Source: Lachnospiraceae bacterium (GTDB lineage: Bacteria > Bacillota_A > Clostridia > Lachnospirales > Lachnospiraceae). From it: 9,369 bases of DNA. Made by a program: the position numbers and the translations under genes. This document shows, in pieces, positions 1 through 6,908 of this stretch. Positions within the stretch are counted from its first letter, which is position 1, and every line of letters starts with the position of its first letter. The DNA lies in contig JAILDD010000154.1 of NCBI GenBank assembly GCA_024689605.1, forward strand, positions 1 to 9,369, given 5' to 3'. The notes beneath the pieces are model-generated. The model searched no databases. It was not told where the DNA came from and worked only from the letters and a program-made list of their open reading frames with translations.

Positions 1-1
1 A

Positions 2-454
2 GGCAGGCGCATATTCCAGCAGCTTACCGTCAAGGAAAATCTTGAGATGGGCGCATATACCAGGAATAATGCAGAGGCCCTGGAGACTATAGAAAAGGTC
101 TTCGAACAGTTCCCAAGACTTAAGGAGAGACAGAAGCAGATTGCAGGAACTCTTTCAGGCGGTGAGCAGCAGATGCTCGCTATGGGCAGAGCTCTTATGA
201 GCAAGCCCAGGCTTATGATGCTTGATGAGCCCTCCATGGGTCTTGCACCGATACTTGTAGAGCAGATTTTTGATATAATCAGCGCACTTAATAAGGACGG
301 TACTACAATCCTTCTTGTGGAACAGAATGCGCAGATGGCGCTGTCCATCGCAGACCGGGCATATGTGCTTGAAACCGGCAGGATAGTTAATTCCGGCACA
401 GGCGAGGAACTGCTTCATGACGATTCCGTAAGGAAAGCGTACCTGGGGGACTAA
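2..454 (+). CDS. livF: Branched-chain amino acid ABC transporter ATP-binding protein LivF, 5'-truncated
   Basis: This is the C-terminal part of an ABC ATPase. The frame is open from base 2, so the gene starts outside the window and the ATG at 47 is internal. The first residues read GRRIFQQLTVKENLEMGAY, the Q-loop region characteristic of LivF. The signature motif LSGGEQQ is followed by the Walker B segment MMLDEPSMGLAP. The switch region reads LLVEQNA, where the LivF/LivG family has EQN at the H-loop instead of the usual histidine. The Walker A motif is missing because it lies upstream. LivF pairs with LivG under the LivH/LivM permease and powers uptake of leucine, isoleucine and valine, or of related solutes such as urea in some family members. 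The rest of a liv operon would be expected upstream. The exact substrate cannot be told from this fragment. Confidence 0.93.
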   Translation, partial: GRRIFQQLTVKENLEMGAYTRNNAEALETIEKVFEQFPRLKERQKQIAGTLSGGEQQMLAMGRALMSKPRLMMLDEPSMGLAPILVEQIFDIISALNKDGTTILLVEQNAQMALSIADRAYVLETGRIVNSGTGEELLHDDSVRKAYLGD

Positions 455-485
455 ACGGAAGAATCAGTATATTCAAGTCTTTTTT
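448..485 (+). terminator. Weak possible terminator after livF
   Basis: The livF stop codon lies inside a weak two-part stem: GACT at 449-452 pairs with AGTC at 476-479, and GAAT at 461-464 with ATTC at 471-474. Six T residues follow at 480-485. The stem is short, A/T-rich and interrupted, so this is only a candidate. It sits where a terminator for a liv operon would be expected. Confidence 0.3.
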
Positions 486-525
486 GCGTGGCGGATAGCA
501 ATGTGTCTGATAAATCAATTTTTGT

Positions 526-554
526 TTGACTATTCTGTTTATTTGTGTTATCTT
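526..554 (+). promoter_or_regulatory. Possible sigma-A promoter upstream of the Rpn gene
   Basis: TTGACT at 526-531 is followed by a 17-nt spacer and TATCTT at 549-554. The -35 is a 5/6 match and the -10 a 4/6 match. It would give a long leader of about 120-170 nt before the Rpn gene. The region is A/T-rich, so chance matches are likely. Confidence 0.35.
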
Positions 555-732
555 GTGATTCATCAGTGAGTTTCTGGCTCTGTAAAATCTTGTTGCAGAG
601 TGTCATTGGGGAAATCCTCCGAATTCACTAAAGTATCTGTTATTCATTTTTGTATGTGGGGAATTCATCTATCAAAATGCAACATGTCCGGTAAGGATTA
701 AGCTAACTAATGATTACCTGTTCAAGGCTCTC

Positions 733-1545
733 ATGCAGGAAAATCAGAATGTGCTGAAACATATTATTTGTTCTCTTCTGCATACTGCACCGGACAATGT
801 AACAAATATAAGCGTTGATAATCCCATAATCCTCGGCGAAAGAATCGACAATAAGGATGTTATTCTTGATATCAATGTTAGTTTTAATAATGGTGAACGC
901 ATCAATCTGGAAATGCAGGTTGTAAATGAATACAATTGGCCTGAACGATCAACCTATTATGCCTGCAGGAATTTTACTGTTCTTAACAAGGGGGAGGATT
1001 ATGATATGGCAAAAACGGTATACCAGGTCGGAATACTGGATTTTACACCGATTCAGGATCATCCGAAGTTGTTTTCGGTCTACAAACTTATGGAAGTAAA
1101 TGACCATTACCCTTATACTAAAAATTTTACTATATGTACGCTGTCTCTGACGAATATTCATCTTGCTGATGATAGAGATAGGGAATACAATATAGACAGA
1201 TGGGCAAGTTTTTTTAAAGCAAATACATGGGAGGATATCAAGATGTTAGCTGAACAGTATAGTGCAATCGATGATGCGGCAACAACCATATATAAACTCT
1301 CAGAAGATGAACGCATCCGTCAGCAGTGTGAGGCAAGAGAGGATTACGAAATCAGACAGAGGTCTCTTAACAGACGCATCCGCCAGAGGGAGGAAAAAAT
1401 CGAGCAGCAGGACAGAATCATTGAGCAGAATGAAAGAACTATTGAGGAAAAAGAAAGAGCCATTGAGGAAAAAGAAAGAACCATAGATCAGCAGGCTAAG
1501 CGTATTGCTGAACTTGAGGCGCTTCTTGCAAAACAGTCCTCATAG
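733..1545 (+). CDS. Rpn-family PD-(D/E)XK nuclease / putative transposase (PDDEXK_2 type), N-terminus probably lost
   Basis: The protein belongs to the Rpn-type recombination-promoting nuclease group, often labelled 'PD-(D/E)XK nuclease family transposase'. Visible landmarks are the nuclease core VILDINVSF...NLEMQVVNE, with D46, E60 and Q62 as probable active-site residues, then EYNWPERS, LNKGEDY, FKANTWEDIKML and RQQCEAREDYE. These are typical of Clostridia members. Known relatives are DNA endonucleases linked to RecA-independent recombination, and some act in phage defence. The C-terminus, residues 216-264, is a run of seven heptads that should form a long charged helix or coiled coil. The frame stays open upstream of the ATG and codes IKLTNDYLFKAL, the conserved N-terminus of the family, but offers no ATG, GTG or TTG there. 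The start at 733 (weak AAGG 6 nt upstream) therefore probably gives a protein lacking about 12-16 conserved residues, or the gene is frameshifted. The family call is firm; activity is uncertain. Confidence 0.85.
   Translation: MQENQNVLKHIICSLLHTAPDNVTNISVDNPIILGERIDNKDVILDINVSFNNGERINLEMQVVNEYNWPERSTYYACRNFTVLNKGEDYDMAKTVYQVGILDFTPIQDHPKLFSVYKLMEVNDHYPYTKNFTICTLSLTNIHLADDRDREYNIDRWASFFKANTWEDIKMLAEQYSAIDDAATTIYKLSEDERIRQQCEAREDYEIRQRSLNRRIRQREEKIEQQDRIIEQNERTIEEKERAIEEKERTIDQQAKRIAELEALLAKQSS
1378..1524 (+). repeat. Seven 21-bp units encoding heptads in the Rpn protein C-terminus
   Basis: Seven consecutive 21-nt units encode IRQREEK, IEQQDRI, IEQNERT, IEEKERA, IEEKERT, IDQQAKR and IAELEAL. 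The units at 1441-1461 and 1462-1482 differ by a single base, which indicates recent tandem duplication; the outer units have diverged. Each unit has one isoleucine and otherwise mostly charged or polar residues, which fits a single charged helix or loose coiled coil. Confidence 0.9.
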
Positions 1546-1572
1546 AAAGATCGTAATTACTTGTGTCATATT

Positions 1573-1610
1573 ATGGAATAGTGACAGGTACTGTTAAACC
1601 TGTACTCCAT
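1573..1610 (+). terminator. Hairpin 3' of the Rpn gene, possible terminator
   Basis: ATGGA at 1573-1577 pairs with TCCAT at 1606-1610, GT/AC continues inward, and ACAGGT at 1584-1589 pairs with ACCTGT at 1598-1603 around an 8-nt loop. Small bulges interrupt the stem. The sequence after it is T-rich but has no clean T run. It may terminate the Rpn transcript or stabilise its 3' end. Confidence 0.4.
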
Positions 1611-1695
1611 ATTTGGGTTTCTCAGAGAGAAATTGAAAAGATAAAATGTATAGATATACTGATAAAATCATTGAATCATATTGGTCTAAAGTGAG

Positions 1696-1724
1696 TTGAT
1701 AATTCATGATGTAAATGATATTAT
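1696..1724 (+). promoter_or_regulatory. Probable sigma-A promoter of the SPFH/TIR operon
   Basis: TTGATA at 1696-1701, a 17-nt spacer, then TATTAT at 1719-1724. Each hexamer is a 5/6 match to consensus and the spacing is ideal. Transcription would begin near 1731 and produce a leader of about 175 nt before the SPFH gene. It is the best promoter in this intergenic region. Confidence 0.6.
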
Positions 1725-1848
1725 TTACTAAGGTTAATTTGGTTTTTAGGGGTTGCAAATGTTTCAGACTGAGTTAGAATCTTACGGGCCGGCAGGCAGG
1801 TTAATAATATCGGAAATTGCCGGCTTTTGCCGGAATCTATTTATGTTG

Positions 1849-1878
1849 ACACATCCTTTAGGTAAGGGTGTGTTTTTT
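1849..1878 (+). terminator. Intrinsic terminator / attenuator just before the SPFH gene
   Basis: ACACATCCTT at 1849-1858 pairs with AAGGGTGTGT at 1864-1873: ten pairs, one of them G-U, with a 5-nt loop. A T run covers 1873-1878. This is a canonical intrinsic terminator, yet it ends 28 nt before the SPFH start and lies downstream of the best promoter. It either stops read-through from upstream or attenuates the operon itself. Confidence 0.75.
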
Positions 1879-1891
1879 ATATGAAATTTTC

Positions 1892-1898
1892 AGGAGGT
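1892..1898 (+). promoter_or_regulatory. Consensus ribosome binding site of the SPFH gene
   Basis: AGGAGGT lies 8 nt before the ATG at 1907 and fixes that start. It sits directly after the terminator hairpin. The bases 1901-1909, including the start codon, are perfectly complementary to the left arm of that hairpin (1852-1860). Confidence 0.9.
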
Positions 1899-1906
1899 CA
1901 TAAAGG

Positions 1907-3223
1907 ATGGGGTTTAAGGATTTTATCAAATCGGAGGCAAAGGAGATTATAAGTGTCATAAAGTTTGAAGGTGACGGTCAGGCTCTCGTCTGGAAACATC
2001 CCAAAGAAGATTTTAATATCAATTCTCAGGTAGTAGTAAATGAATCCCAGGAAGCGATATTCTTTAACGGTGGGGAGGCTCTTGATCTATTAGGTCCCGG
2101 GACGCATACATTAAAGACTGCAAATCTTCCTTTAGTGGGCGAACTTATAAAAAAAGTAACCGATGGCGTATCGCCTTTTCATTGTCAAATATATTTTATC
2201 AATAAAGCGGAAGCTATGGCTATAAAGTGGGGGACACCGGATCCCGTGCTCATAGAGGAAGACGGCATAGGTTTTAAGCTGGGTGCCGGCGGAGATATGA
2301 GTATCAGGGTTTCTGACTCAAGGAAACTGCTAGTCAAGCTGGTCGGCACAAATGCGTTACTTGAAAGAAGTCAGTTTATGACCCTTTTCAGGGGGCTTAT
2401 CAGTTCCCATGTGGGGGATCTGATCATAAATACAAAGAGGGAGAAGGGGTATTCTTTCTTTGAAATGGATGGTAAAAAGAGAGAATTCTCGGACAGCATA
2501 AAGGAAAAGCTGCGTTCTGAATTTGGGGAATACGGTATAGAGATAGAACAATTCAACCTTACCCGTTTTGTATTTCCGGAAGATGACGAGCAATATAAGC
2601 GCATGATGAAGCTGAAAGCTGACAAAACGTTAGCAGTCGGCGAAAAAGAGCTGGAAATGCAGCTTAGGGCCAGAGAAGTTGAAATGAAGCGATACGAGAT
2701 GGAGCAGGAAGCATATGCTATGGCTGGGAAGAGGTCGATAGAAGGCTACAGCTATCAGCAGGAGCGGGGATTTGATGTGGCTGAGCGCTTTGCGGAAAAA
2801 CAAGGCGGAAATGATATGGTAAATCTGGGTATAGGTCTCGGAATGATGAACAGCGTTGGTAAGAGTGTCAGCGATAATCTGGGAACCACGGTGAACGCTG
2901 CCATGACAGCTGCAGTTGTAGCACCTCACGTAGCAGCTCAGACTGCACCCCAGATGCAGCCGGCATCGTCAGTTTCAGGTTCTATTAAATGTGCCAAGTG
3001 TGGCAATGAACTGCCTGAAAATGCAAAATTCTGTTTAAACTGTGGTGAAAAGGTGGAACAGGTAAAAAACGATACCGTAATATGTCCTGCCTGCGGAAAG
3101 CCGACACCTAAAGGAAAATTCTGCATGGAATGCGGTACGCCTATGGCATCGGTATGTCCGAACTGTGGAAGGGAAGTACCTGCAGGCGGAAAATTCTGCT
3201 TGGAGTGCGGGACGAAGATATAG
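1907..3223 (+). CDS. SPFH/band-7 domain protein with three C-terminal zinc ribbons (YdjI-like)
   Basis: The first ~260 residues match the bacterial SPFH branch typified by Bacillus subtilis YdjI and often named 'virion core protein-like'. Recognisable segments are ALVWKHPKEDF, LLGPGTHTL, FINKAEAMAIKWGTPDP and LVGTNALLERSQF. A charged helix (about 225-270) follows, then a Gly/Met/Ala-rich linker (301-358). The end holds three short zinc ribbons with cysteines C362/C365/C376/C379, C393/C396/C406/C409 and C417/C420/C431/C434. No transmembrane helix or signal peptide is seen, so membrane association would be peripheral. SPFH proteins oligomerise and organise membrane domains; YdjI works with PspA and zinc-ribbon membrane proteins in envelope stress. 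Here it is instead the first gene of an operon with two TIR proteins, 53 nt before the next gene. A scaffold role is inferred. The family call is strong. Confidence 0.88.
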   Translation: MGFKDFIKSEAKEIISVIKFEGDGQALVWKHPKEDFNINSQVVVNESQEAIFFNGGEALDLLGPGTHTLKTANLPLVGELIKKVTDGVSPFHCQIYFINKAEAMAIKWGTPDPVLIEEDGIGFKLGAGGDMSIRVSDSRKLLVKLVGTNALLERSQFMTLFRGLISSHVGDLIINTKREKGYSFFEMDGKKREFSDSIKEKLRSEFGEYGIEIEQFNLTRFVFPEDDEQYKRMMKLKADKTLAVGEKELEMQLRAREVEMKRYEMEQEAYAMAGKRSIEGYSYQQERGFDVAERFAEKQGGNDMVNLGIGLGMMNSVGKSVSDNLGTTVNAAMTAAVVAPHVAAQTAPQMQPASSVSGSIKCAKCGNELPENAKFCLNCGEKVEQVKNDTVICPACGKPTPKGKFCMECGTPMASVCPNCGREVPAGGKFCLECGTKI

Positions 3224-3276
3224 TCCGGTTTTCATAAGTAAATTACTTTTAAAGATTAATATACGAGGAGAAAAAA

Positions 3277-5856
3277 ATGGACAAGTATACCTGCAAACGC
3301 TGCGGCGGTACGATAGAGATTGAAAAAGGAAAATCGGTAGGAATCTGTGACAGCTGCGGAAGACCGCAGAATGTTCCCAGAGAGCAGAGCGACGAGATCA
3401 CAAAAATGTATAACCAGGCTGACAGGCTGCGCCGTGTGGAGAAGGACTACGATGCAGCTAAGAAAGTGTATGAGGAGATACTAAATAATGACCCTGACGA
3501 GCCTGAAGCGAACTGGGGCGTTGTGCTTTGTCAGTATGGGATACAGTACGCAAATGATCCACTGACTGAGCAACTGGTACCTACGCTTAACCGTATGCAG
3601 AATGTCTCTGTGTTTGACAACCCATTCTTTAAGAAAGCGATAGAAAACAGCGGTGATCCGGAGAATTATCAGAAGGATGCGCAGATCATTGAAAATATCC
3701 TGAAAGGATACCAGCAAGTAGCTGCAACTGAAAAGCCATACGATGTTTTTATAAGTTATAAAGACCGGATAGACGGAACCGACCAGAAAACTGAAGATTA
3801 TGAGGTGGCAAAGAAAATATATGAAGTACTTGTGGATAAGGGACTTCGTGTATTCTTTTCAGACAGGTCATTAAAAGGAAAGGCTGTAGGGGATTACGAA
3901 CCTTATATTTACTCGGCATTGGAGAGTGCCTGCTTTATGCTCGTTGTGGGATCGAAAACGGAGTATTTCAATGCGGAATGGGTGCGCAATGAATGGTCAA
4001 GATATATGCAGAGGATACGTGAAGGGGCAAATAAGCGGATAGTGCCCGTATATCATGACTGTTCCATAAGTGAGATTCCTATAGAACTTACAGCTAAAAA
4101 TCAGGCATATGATTATAATGATATTGGCGCTATGAGCGGACTTTTCGGAATAATCGAGCGTGATTGCGAGCGTGCAAAACAGATATCAACAGGCTCTGTA
4201 GTGGCGACAGCTACTTCTGCTAATTCTGCAAATGATAGTTTAAAGCAGAGGATCTTTATCGCTCTTAACAGTGGAGATTGGAATGCTGCAGTAGGACTGA
4301 CCAATAAGCTGTTTGAATCAGAACCAACATATGCAGAAGGTTATCTTGCCTTGATCATGGCTGAAAGAAATTGCTGTGACCGTCGGGATCTTGGAAAGGG
4401 TATAAGCCCTCTAAAAAACAGCAAGCATTATAGAAATCTGATGCAGTTTGCTGATGATGCGTTGACTATGGAAATCCAGAAGTATGAAACGGAAATATCG
4501 GCTAATATAAAGAAATTCCAGGAAGAGAAGGATGCTCAAAAAAAGAAAGCGCTGCGTACAAGGCTTATAATCGCGCTGGCAGCAGCAGGAGTGTTTTTGG
4601 TACTGATACTTACGGGAACTGTTTATTTCAAATTTATTAGGCCGGCACAGAAGGTGAAGGAGGCTAAAGAGCTTATAGCTGCCGGTCAGACAGATGAAGG
4701 CTATGCTATTCTGGAAAAGTTGGGAAAAGGGGACATGATCATTGCCAGCAAATATGATATTGCTAAGGATGCGTTGGAAAATGAAAATTATAATACCGCA
4801 TATGCTCTGTTTTCGGAAATCGGTGATTATAAAGATGCAGCAGAGTTGATGAATGAAAGCAAGTTTACCAGGGGCAAAGCATTTCTGGATTCCGGTGATT
4901 ATGACAGTGCGTATGAACTGCTCGGTCAGATAGGCAGTTATCAGGATGCTGATACGCTTATAGCAGACAGTAAATATGAACGTGCCGGAAAGTATGTGCA
5001 AAACGCTGAGTATAATGATGCAATAACTCTGTATGACGAACTTGGTGAATACAAGGACAGCAAAAATAAAGCAGAGGAGGCAAGACGGGCATTATTGGAG
5101 ATTGCTCTTGCATCAGAGGATTATCTGACTGCATATGACCTTTATCTTGATCTTGGCGACAGTGATTCCGCATCCGCACTGGCAGAGGAACATAAGTGGG
5201 TGGAGATTGCAACTGCGCAGCCGGGGGATACCGTTTTCTTTGGACATTATGAACAGGATAATGATAATTCAAACGGCAAAGAAGATGTAGAATGGATAGT
5301 GCTGGATGTTCAGGAAGATAAAGTGCTGCTTTTAACAAAGTATTATATAGAAAAACAGCCGTTTAATACAGGCCACAGCGATGCAATGAATTGGGAGATT
5401 TCGTCATTGCGCTATTGGATGAAAGAAGAAATGGTTGGAAATCTTTTTGACGAAGATGAAATGAGCAGAGTTTTATTAAGCAATGTTTCATCGGAAATTG
5501 TAAACGCACCAAATGAAACCACCAGACATAATGGTAACGATACAGAAGACTATCTTTTCTTATTATCATTTGATGAGTATTTGCAATATAGGACACTGAT
5601 ACCAAATACAGATAGAACGACCTATGCTTTGGCAGAACCGCAAAATAGCATTTATGTGGATTTGGAATCATCATTTTGGTTGAGAACGATGCAAACAGGT
5701 GACTACCCATATCGAGTATCAACGGAATTTGAAGGGCCTGGTGGTGGCTGGGGATGTGAATGTACAGCAGGTATCCGTCCGGCAATCTGGTTTAATCTGG
5801 GAAACGGGAGTGTACAGACAGCTGATACGGAAGAAGCGAAATCTGCAGCAGAGTAA
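3277..5856 (+). CDS. Membrane TIR protein: zinc ribbon - TIR - TM - repeats - DUF6273-like domain
   Basis: An 859-residue multidomain protein started by GAGGAG 6 nt upstream. Residues 1-30 form a zinc ribbon (C6, C9, C24, C27). Residues 40-150 are helical, TPR-like. The TIR domain spans about 154-300: it opens with YDVFISYK and keeps the WxxxE motif (W235, E239) whose glutamate is catalytic in NAD-cleaving TIRs such as SARM1. A basic stretch (KKKALRTR) precedes a single hydrophobic helix at about 430-453, predicting TIR inside and the C-terminus outside the membrane. Beyond it lie four repeats spaced 37 residues apart (G516, G553, G590, G627, of the type LGxYKDA). Residues 640-842 resemble DUF6273 (WIVLD, LRYWM, SFWLRT, AGIRPAIWF), a domain of unknown function. 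Receptor-like signalling, outside sensing to inside NAD cleavage or signal production, is inferred and not shown. Confidence 0.88.
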   Translation: MDKYTCKRCGGTIEIEKGKSVGICDSCGRPQNVPREQSDEITKMYNQADRLRRVEKDYDAAKKVYEEILNNDPDEPEANWGVVLCQYGIQYANDPLTEQLVPTLNRMQNVSVFDNPFFKKAIENSGDPENYQKDAQIIENILKGYQQVAATEKPYDVFISYKDRIDGTDQKTEDYEVAKKIYEVLVDKGLRVFFSDRSLKGKAVGDYEPYIYSALESACFMLVVGSKTEYFNAEWVRNEWSRYMQRIREGANKRIVPVYHDCSISEIPIELTAKNQAYDYNDIGAMSGLFGIIERDCERAKQISTGSVVATATSANSANDSLKQRIFIALNSGDWNAAVGLTNKLFESEPTYAEGYLALIMAERNCCDRRDLGKGISPLKNSKHYRNLMQFADDALTMEIQKYETEISANIKKFQEEKDAQKKKALRTRLIIALAAAGVFLVLILTGTVYFKFIRPAQKVKEAKELIAAGQTDEGYAILEKLGKGDMIIASKYDIAKDALENENYNTAYALFSEIGDYKDAAELMNESKFTRGKAFLDSGDYDSAYELLGQIGSYQDADTLIADSKYERAGKYVQNAEYNDAITLYDELGEYKDSKNKAEEARRALLEIALASEDYLTAYDLYLDLGDSDSASALAEEHKWVEIATAQPGDTVFFGHYEQDNDNSNGKEDVEWIVLDVQEDKVLLLTKYYIEKQPFNTGHSDAMNWEISSLRYWMKEEMVGNLFDEDEMSRVLLSNVSSEIVNAPNETTRHNGNDTEDYLFLLSFDEYLQYRTLIPNTDRTTYALAEPQNSIYVDLESSFWLRTMQTGDYPYRVSTEFEGPGGGWGCECTAGIRPAIWFNLGNGSVQTADTEEAKSAAE

Positions 5857-5879
5857 TATCACCACCGGGAGGAATATTT

Positions 5880-6752
5880 ATGCAGCACGATGTTTTTATA
5901 AGCTATAGCAGCAGTGAGTTTACGGAAGCAGGACATACCAGACGTGTTCTCGAAGAAAACGGTTTTTCCTGCTGGATGGCTCCTGATTCCATTCCTGCGG
6001 GCAGCGATTACGCTGCTGAGATTGATGATGCTATTTCCGGATGTACAGCTTTTGTGCTGATCCTTTCCGCAAAGTCGCAGCAGTCTGTCTGGGTTCCAAA
6101 AGAACTGGGAATGGCTATCAGCTACGGAAAAACAGTTCTTCCTTTTCATATAGATGCATCTGATATCGTCAAGCCCTTTACTTTTCATCTGACAAACGTA
6201 CAGCGTATAGAGGCATACAATGATCTGTCTGAGGCTTATAAGGAGCTGGTGCACCAGGTTGGCGCAGTGACGGGAAAAGGAACCTGTGGGACTTATGGGG
6301 CAGGAAATCCTGCGCAGGTTTCAACGGAATCAATGTCTGGTCAGAGCGTAGACAAATCCTTCAACGCAGATACACAGCATAGCGGGATCACTTCTGAGCA
6401 GTATAGTAAATCTGCTGAAAAAAAGAAGAAATCTTTTTGGGGATTTGGCAGGAATAAAAGCAAGTCAACAAAGTTTATTAAAGGGCTGACATTGGAGGTG
6501 GAGAGTTTAAAATCCAGAGTTTCATGTGCTGAAGATCGTGAAGCATTGCAGCGCCTTTATGAAAAAATACGTTATTCAGATCCGGTTTCGACGGATGGGG
6601 TAGAAGGAATAGAAAACGATATAACCTCCAGGATGAGTAATCTCAGGTCAGCTGTTACTAATAAGGACTTTAATACAGTGGTCAGGTCAGCGGATGAGAT
6701 AGGGCTTCTTATTGATGATAGAAACCGGCTTCTTAGGGCTGTAAAAAAATAA
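5880..6752 (+). CDS. Soluble TIR-domain protein with C-terminal helical domain
   Basis: The start is fixed by GGGAGG 7 nt upstream, and the gap to the previous TIR gene is only 23 nt, indicating cotranscription. Residues 3-128 are a TIR domain: DVFISYSS at the start, the BB-loop-like WMAPDSIPAGSDY, AFVLILSAKS, and the WxxxE motif with W71 and E75, the position of the catalytic glutamate in NADase TIRs. Residues 130-195 are a Gly/Ser-rich, probably disordered linker ending in a basic patch (KKKKSFWGFGRNKSKSTK). Residues 198-290 form a predicted helical domain (LYEKIRYSDPVS...RNRLLRAVKK) that I cannot name. There is no signal peptide or membrane segment. This TIR is clearly diverged from the one in the neighbouring protein, so the two are not a recent duplication. 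It could be an NADase effector, a signal-molecule producer, or an adaptor binding the larger TIR protein. Confidence 0.87.
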   Translation: MQHDVFISYSSSEFTEAGHTRRVLEENGFSCWMAPDSIPAGSDYAAEIDDAISGCTAFVLILSAKSQQSVWVPKELGMAISYGKTVLPFHIDASDIVKPFTFHLTNVQRIEAYNDLSEAYKELVHQVGAVTGKGTCGTYGAGNPAQVSTESMSGQSVDKSFNADTQHSGITSEQYSKSAEKKKKSFWGFGRNKSKSTKFIKGLTLEVESLKSRVSCAEDREALQRLYEKIRYSDPVSTDGVEGIENDITSRMSNLRSAVTNKDFNTVVRSADEIGLLIDDRNRLLRAVKK

Positions 6753-6908
6753 ACAGACATTTTTTGTTGCATTATTATTTATAAGCTGCTTGTTAAAATG
6801 GCCAGCGCAATGATATGCTTGACAGAAGTCGGTTTATGTCAGTAACATAGCATAGGCAGCAGAGAAAAAGAGACAAATTAATGCGTAGAAGGGGGCGGTG
6901 ACAGAAAA
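6753..6908 (+). other. Intergenic gap inside the TIR locus
   Basis: These 156 nt contain no convincing gene. An A/T-only inverted pair (AAAAAAT at 6744-6750, ATTTTTT at 6759-6765) overlaps the previous stop codon but is too weak to call a terminator. A 15-nt sequence at 6765-6779 recurs exactly at 7556-7570. A candidate promoter follows at 6819-6848. Confidence 0.5.
6819..6848 (+). promoter_or_regulatory. Possible promoter of the zinc-ribbon membrane protein gene
   Basis: A perfect TTGACA at 6819-6824 is followed by an 18-nt spacer and TAACAT at 6843-6848, a 4/6 match to the -10 consensus. Transcription would start near 6855, about 54 nt before the ATG at 6909. It suggests that this gene can be expressed apart from the TIR genes, though read-through remains possible. 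Confidence 0.45.

Larger units (their letters stand above)
1546..1906 (+). other. 361-nt intergenic region with promoter, structured leader and attenuator
   Basis: No convincing gene is seen here. It holds the hairpin at 1573-1610, a promoter at 1696-1724, GC-rich inverted elements (GGGCCGGC at 1786-1793, which can pair with GCCGGCTT at 1819-1826 using two G-U pairs; CCGGC at 1820-1824, which can instead pair with GCCGG at 1829-1833), an intrinsic terminator at 1849-1878 and a ribosome binding site. Two mutually exclusive GC stems followed by a terminator next to the start codon resemble a regulated leader. I do not recognise a known riboswitch class in it. Confidence 0.6.

Noticed and set aside
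1262..1486. Overlapping + strand frame rich in RKKKEPL repeats
   Set aside because: It is an alternative-frame reading of the 21-bp repeats in the Rpn gene; the repetition explains its length.
1378..1524. The 21-bp repeats as a CRISPR array
   Set aside because: The units are contiguous without spacers, in frame, and encode heptads; they belong to the protein.
1846..1874. Perfect TTGACA at 1846-1851 as a promoter -35 for the SPFH gene
   Set aside because: At 17-18 nt spacing the -10 would be TGTGTT or GTGTTT, which is not promoter-like; the hexamer is part of the terminator stem. TTGATA/TATTAT at 1696-1724 is better.
4411..5001. Minus-strand open frame of 196 codons inside the large TIR gene
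   Set aside because: It lies wholly within the membrane and repeat region of a clear multidomain protein, with no recognisable motif; an antisense shadow.
5859..6254. Minus-strand open frame of 131 codons over the second TIR domain
   Set aside because: It is fully antisense to the TIR coding sequence with its conserved motifs and ribosome binding site.
6798..6845. A 15-codon frame (starts MASAMICLTEVG) in the gap before 6909
   Set aside because: No ribosome binding site, very short, and overlapped by a candidate promoter; no support for translation.
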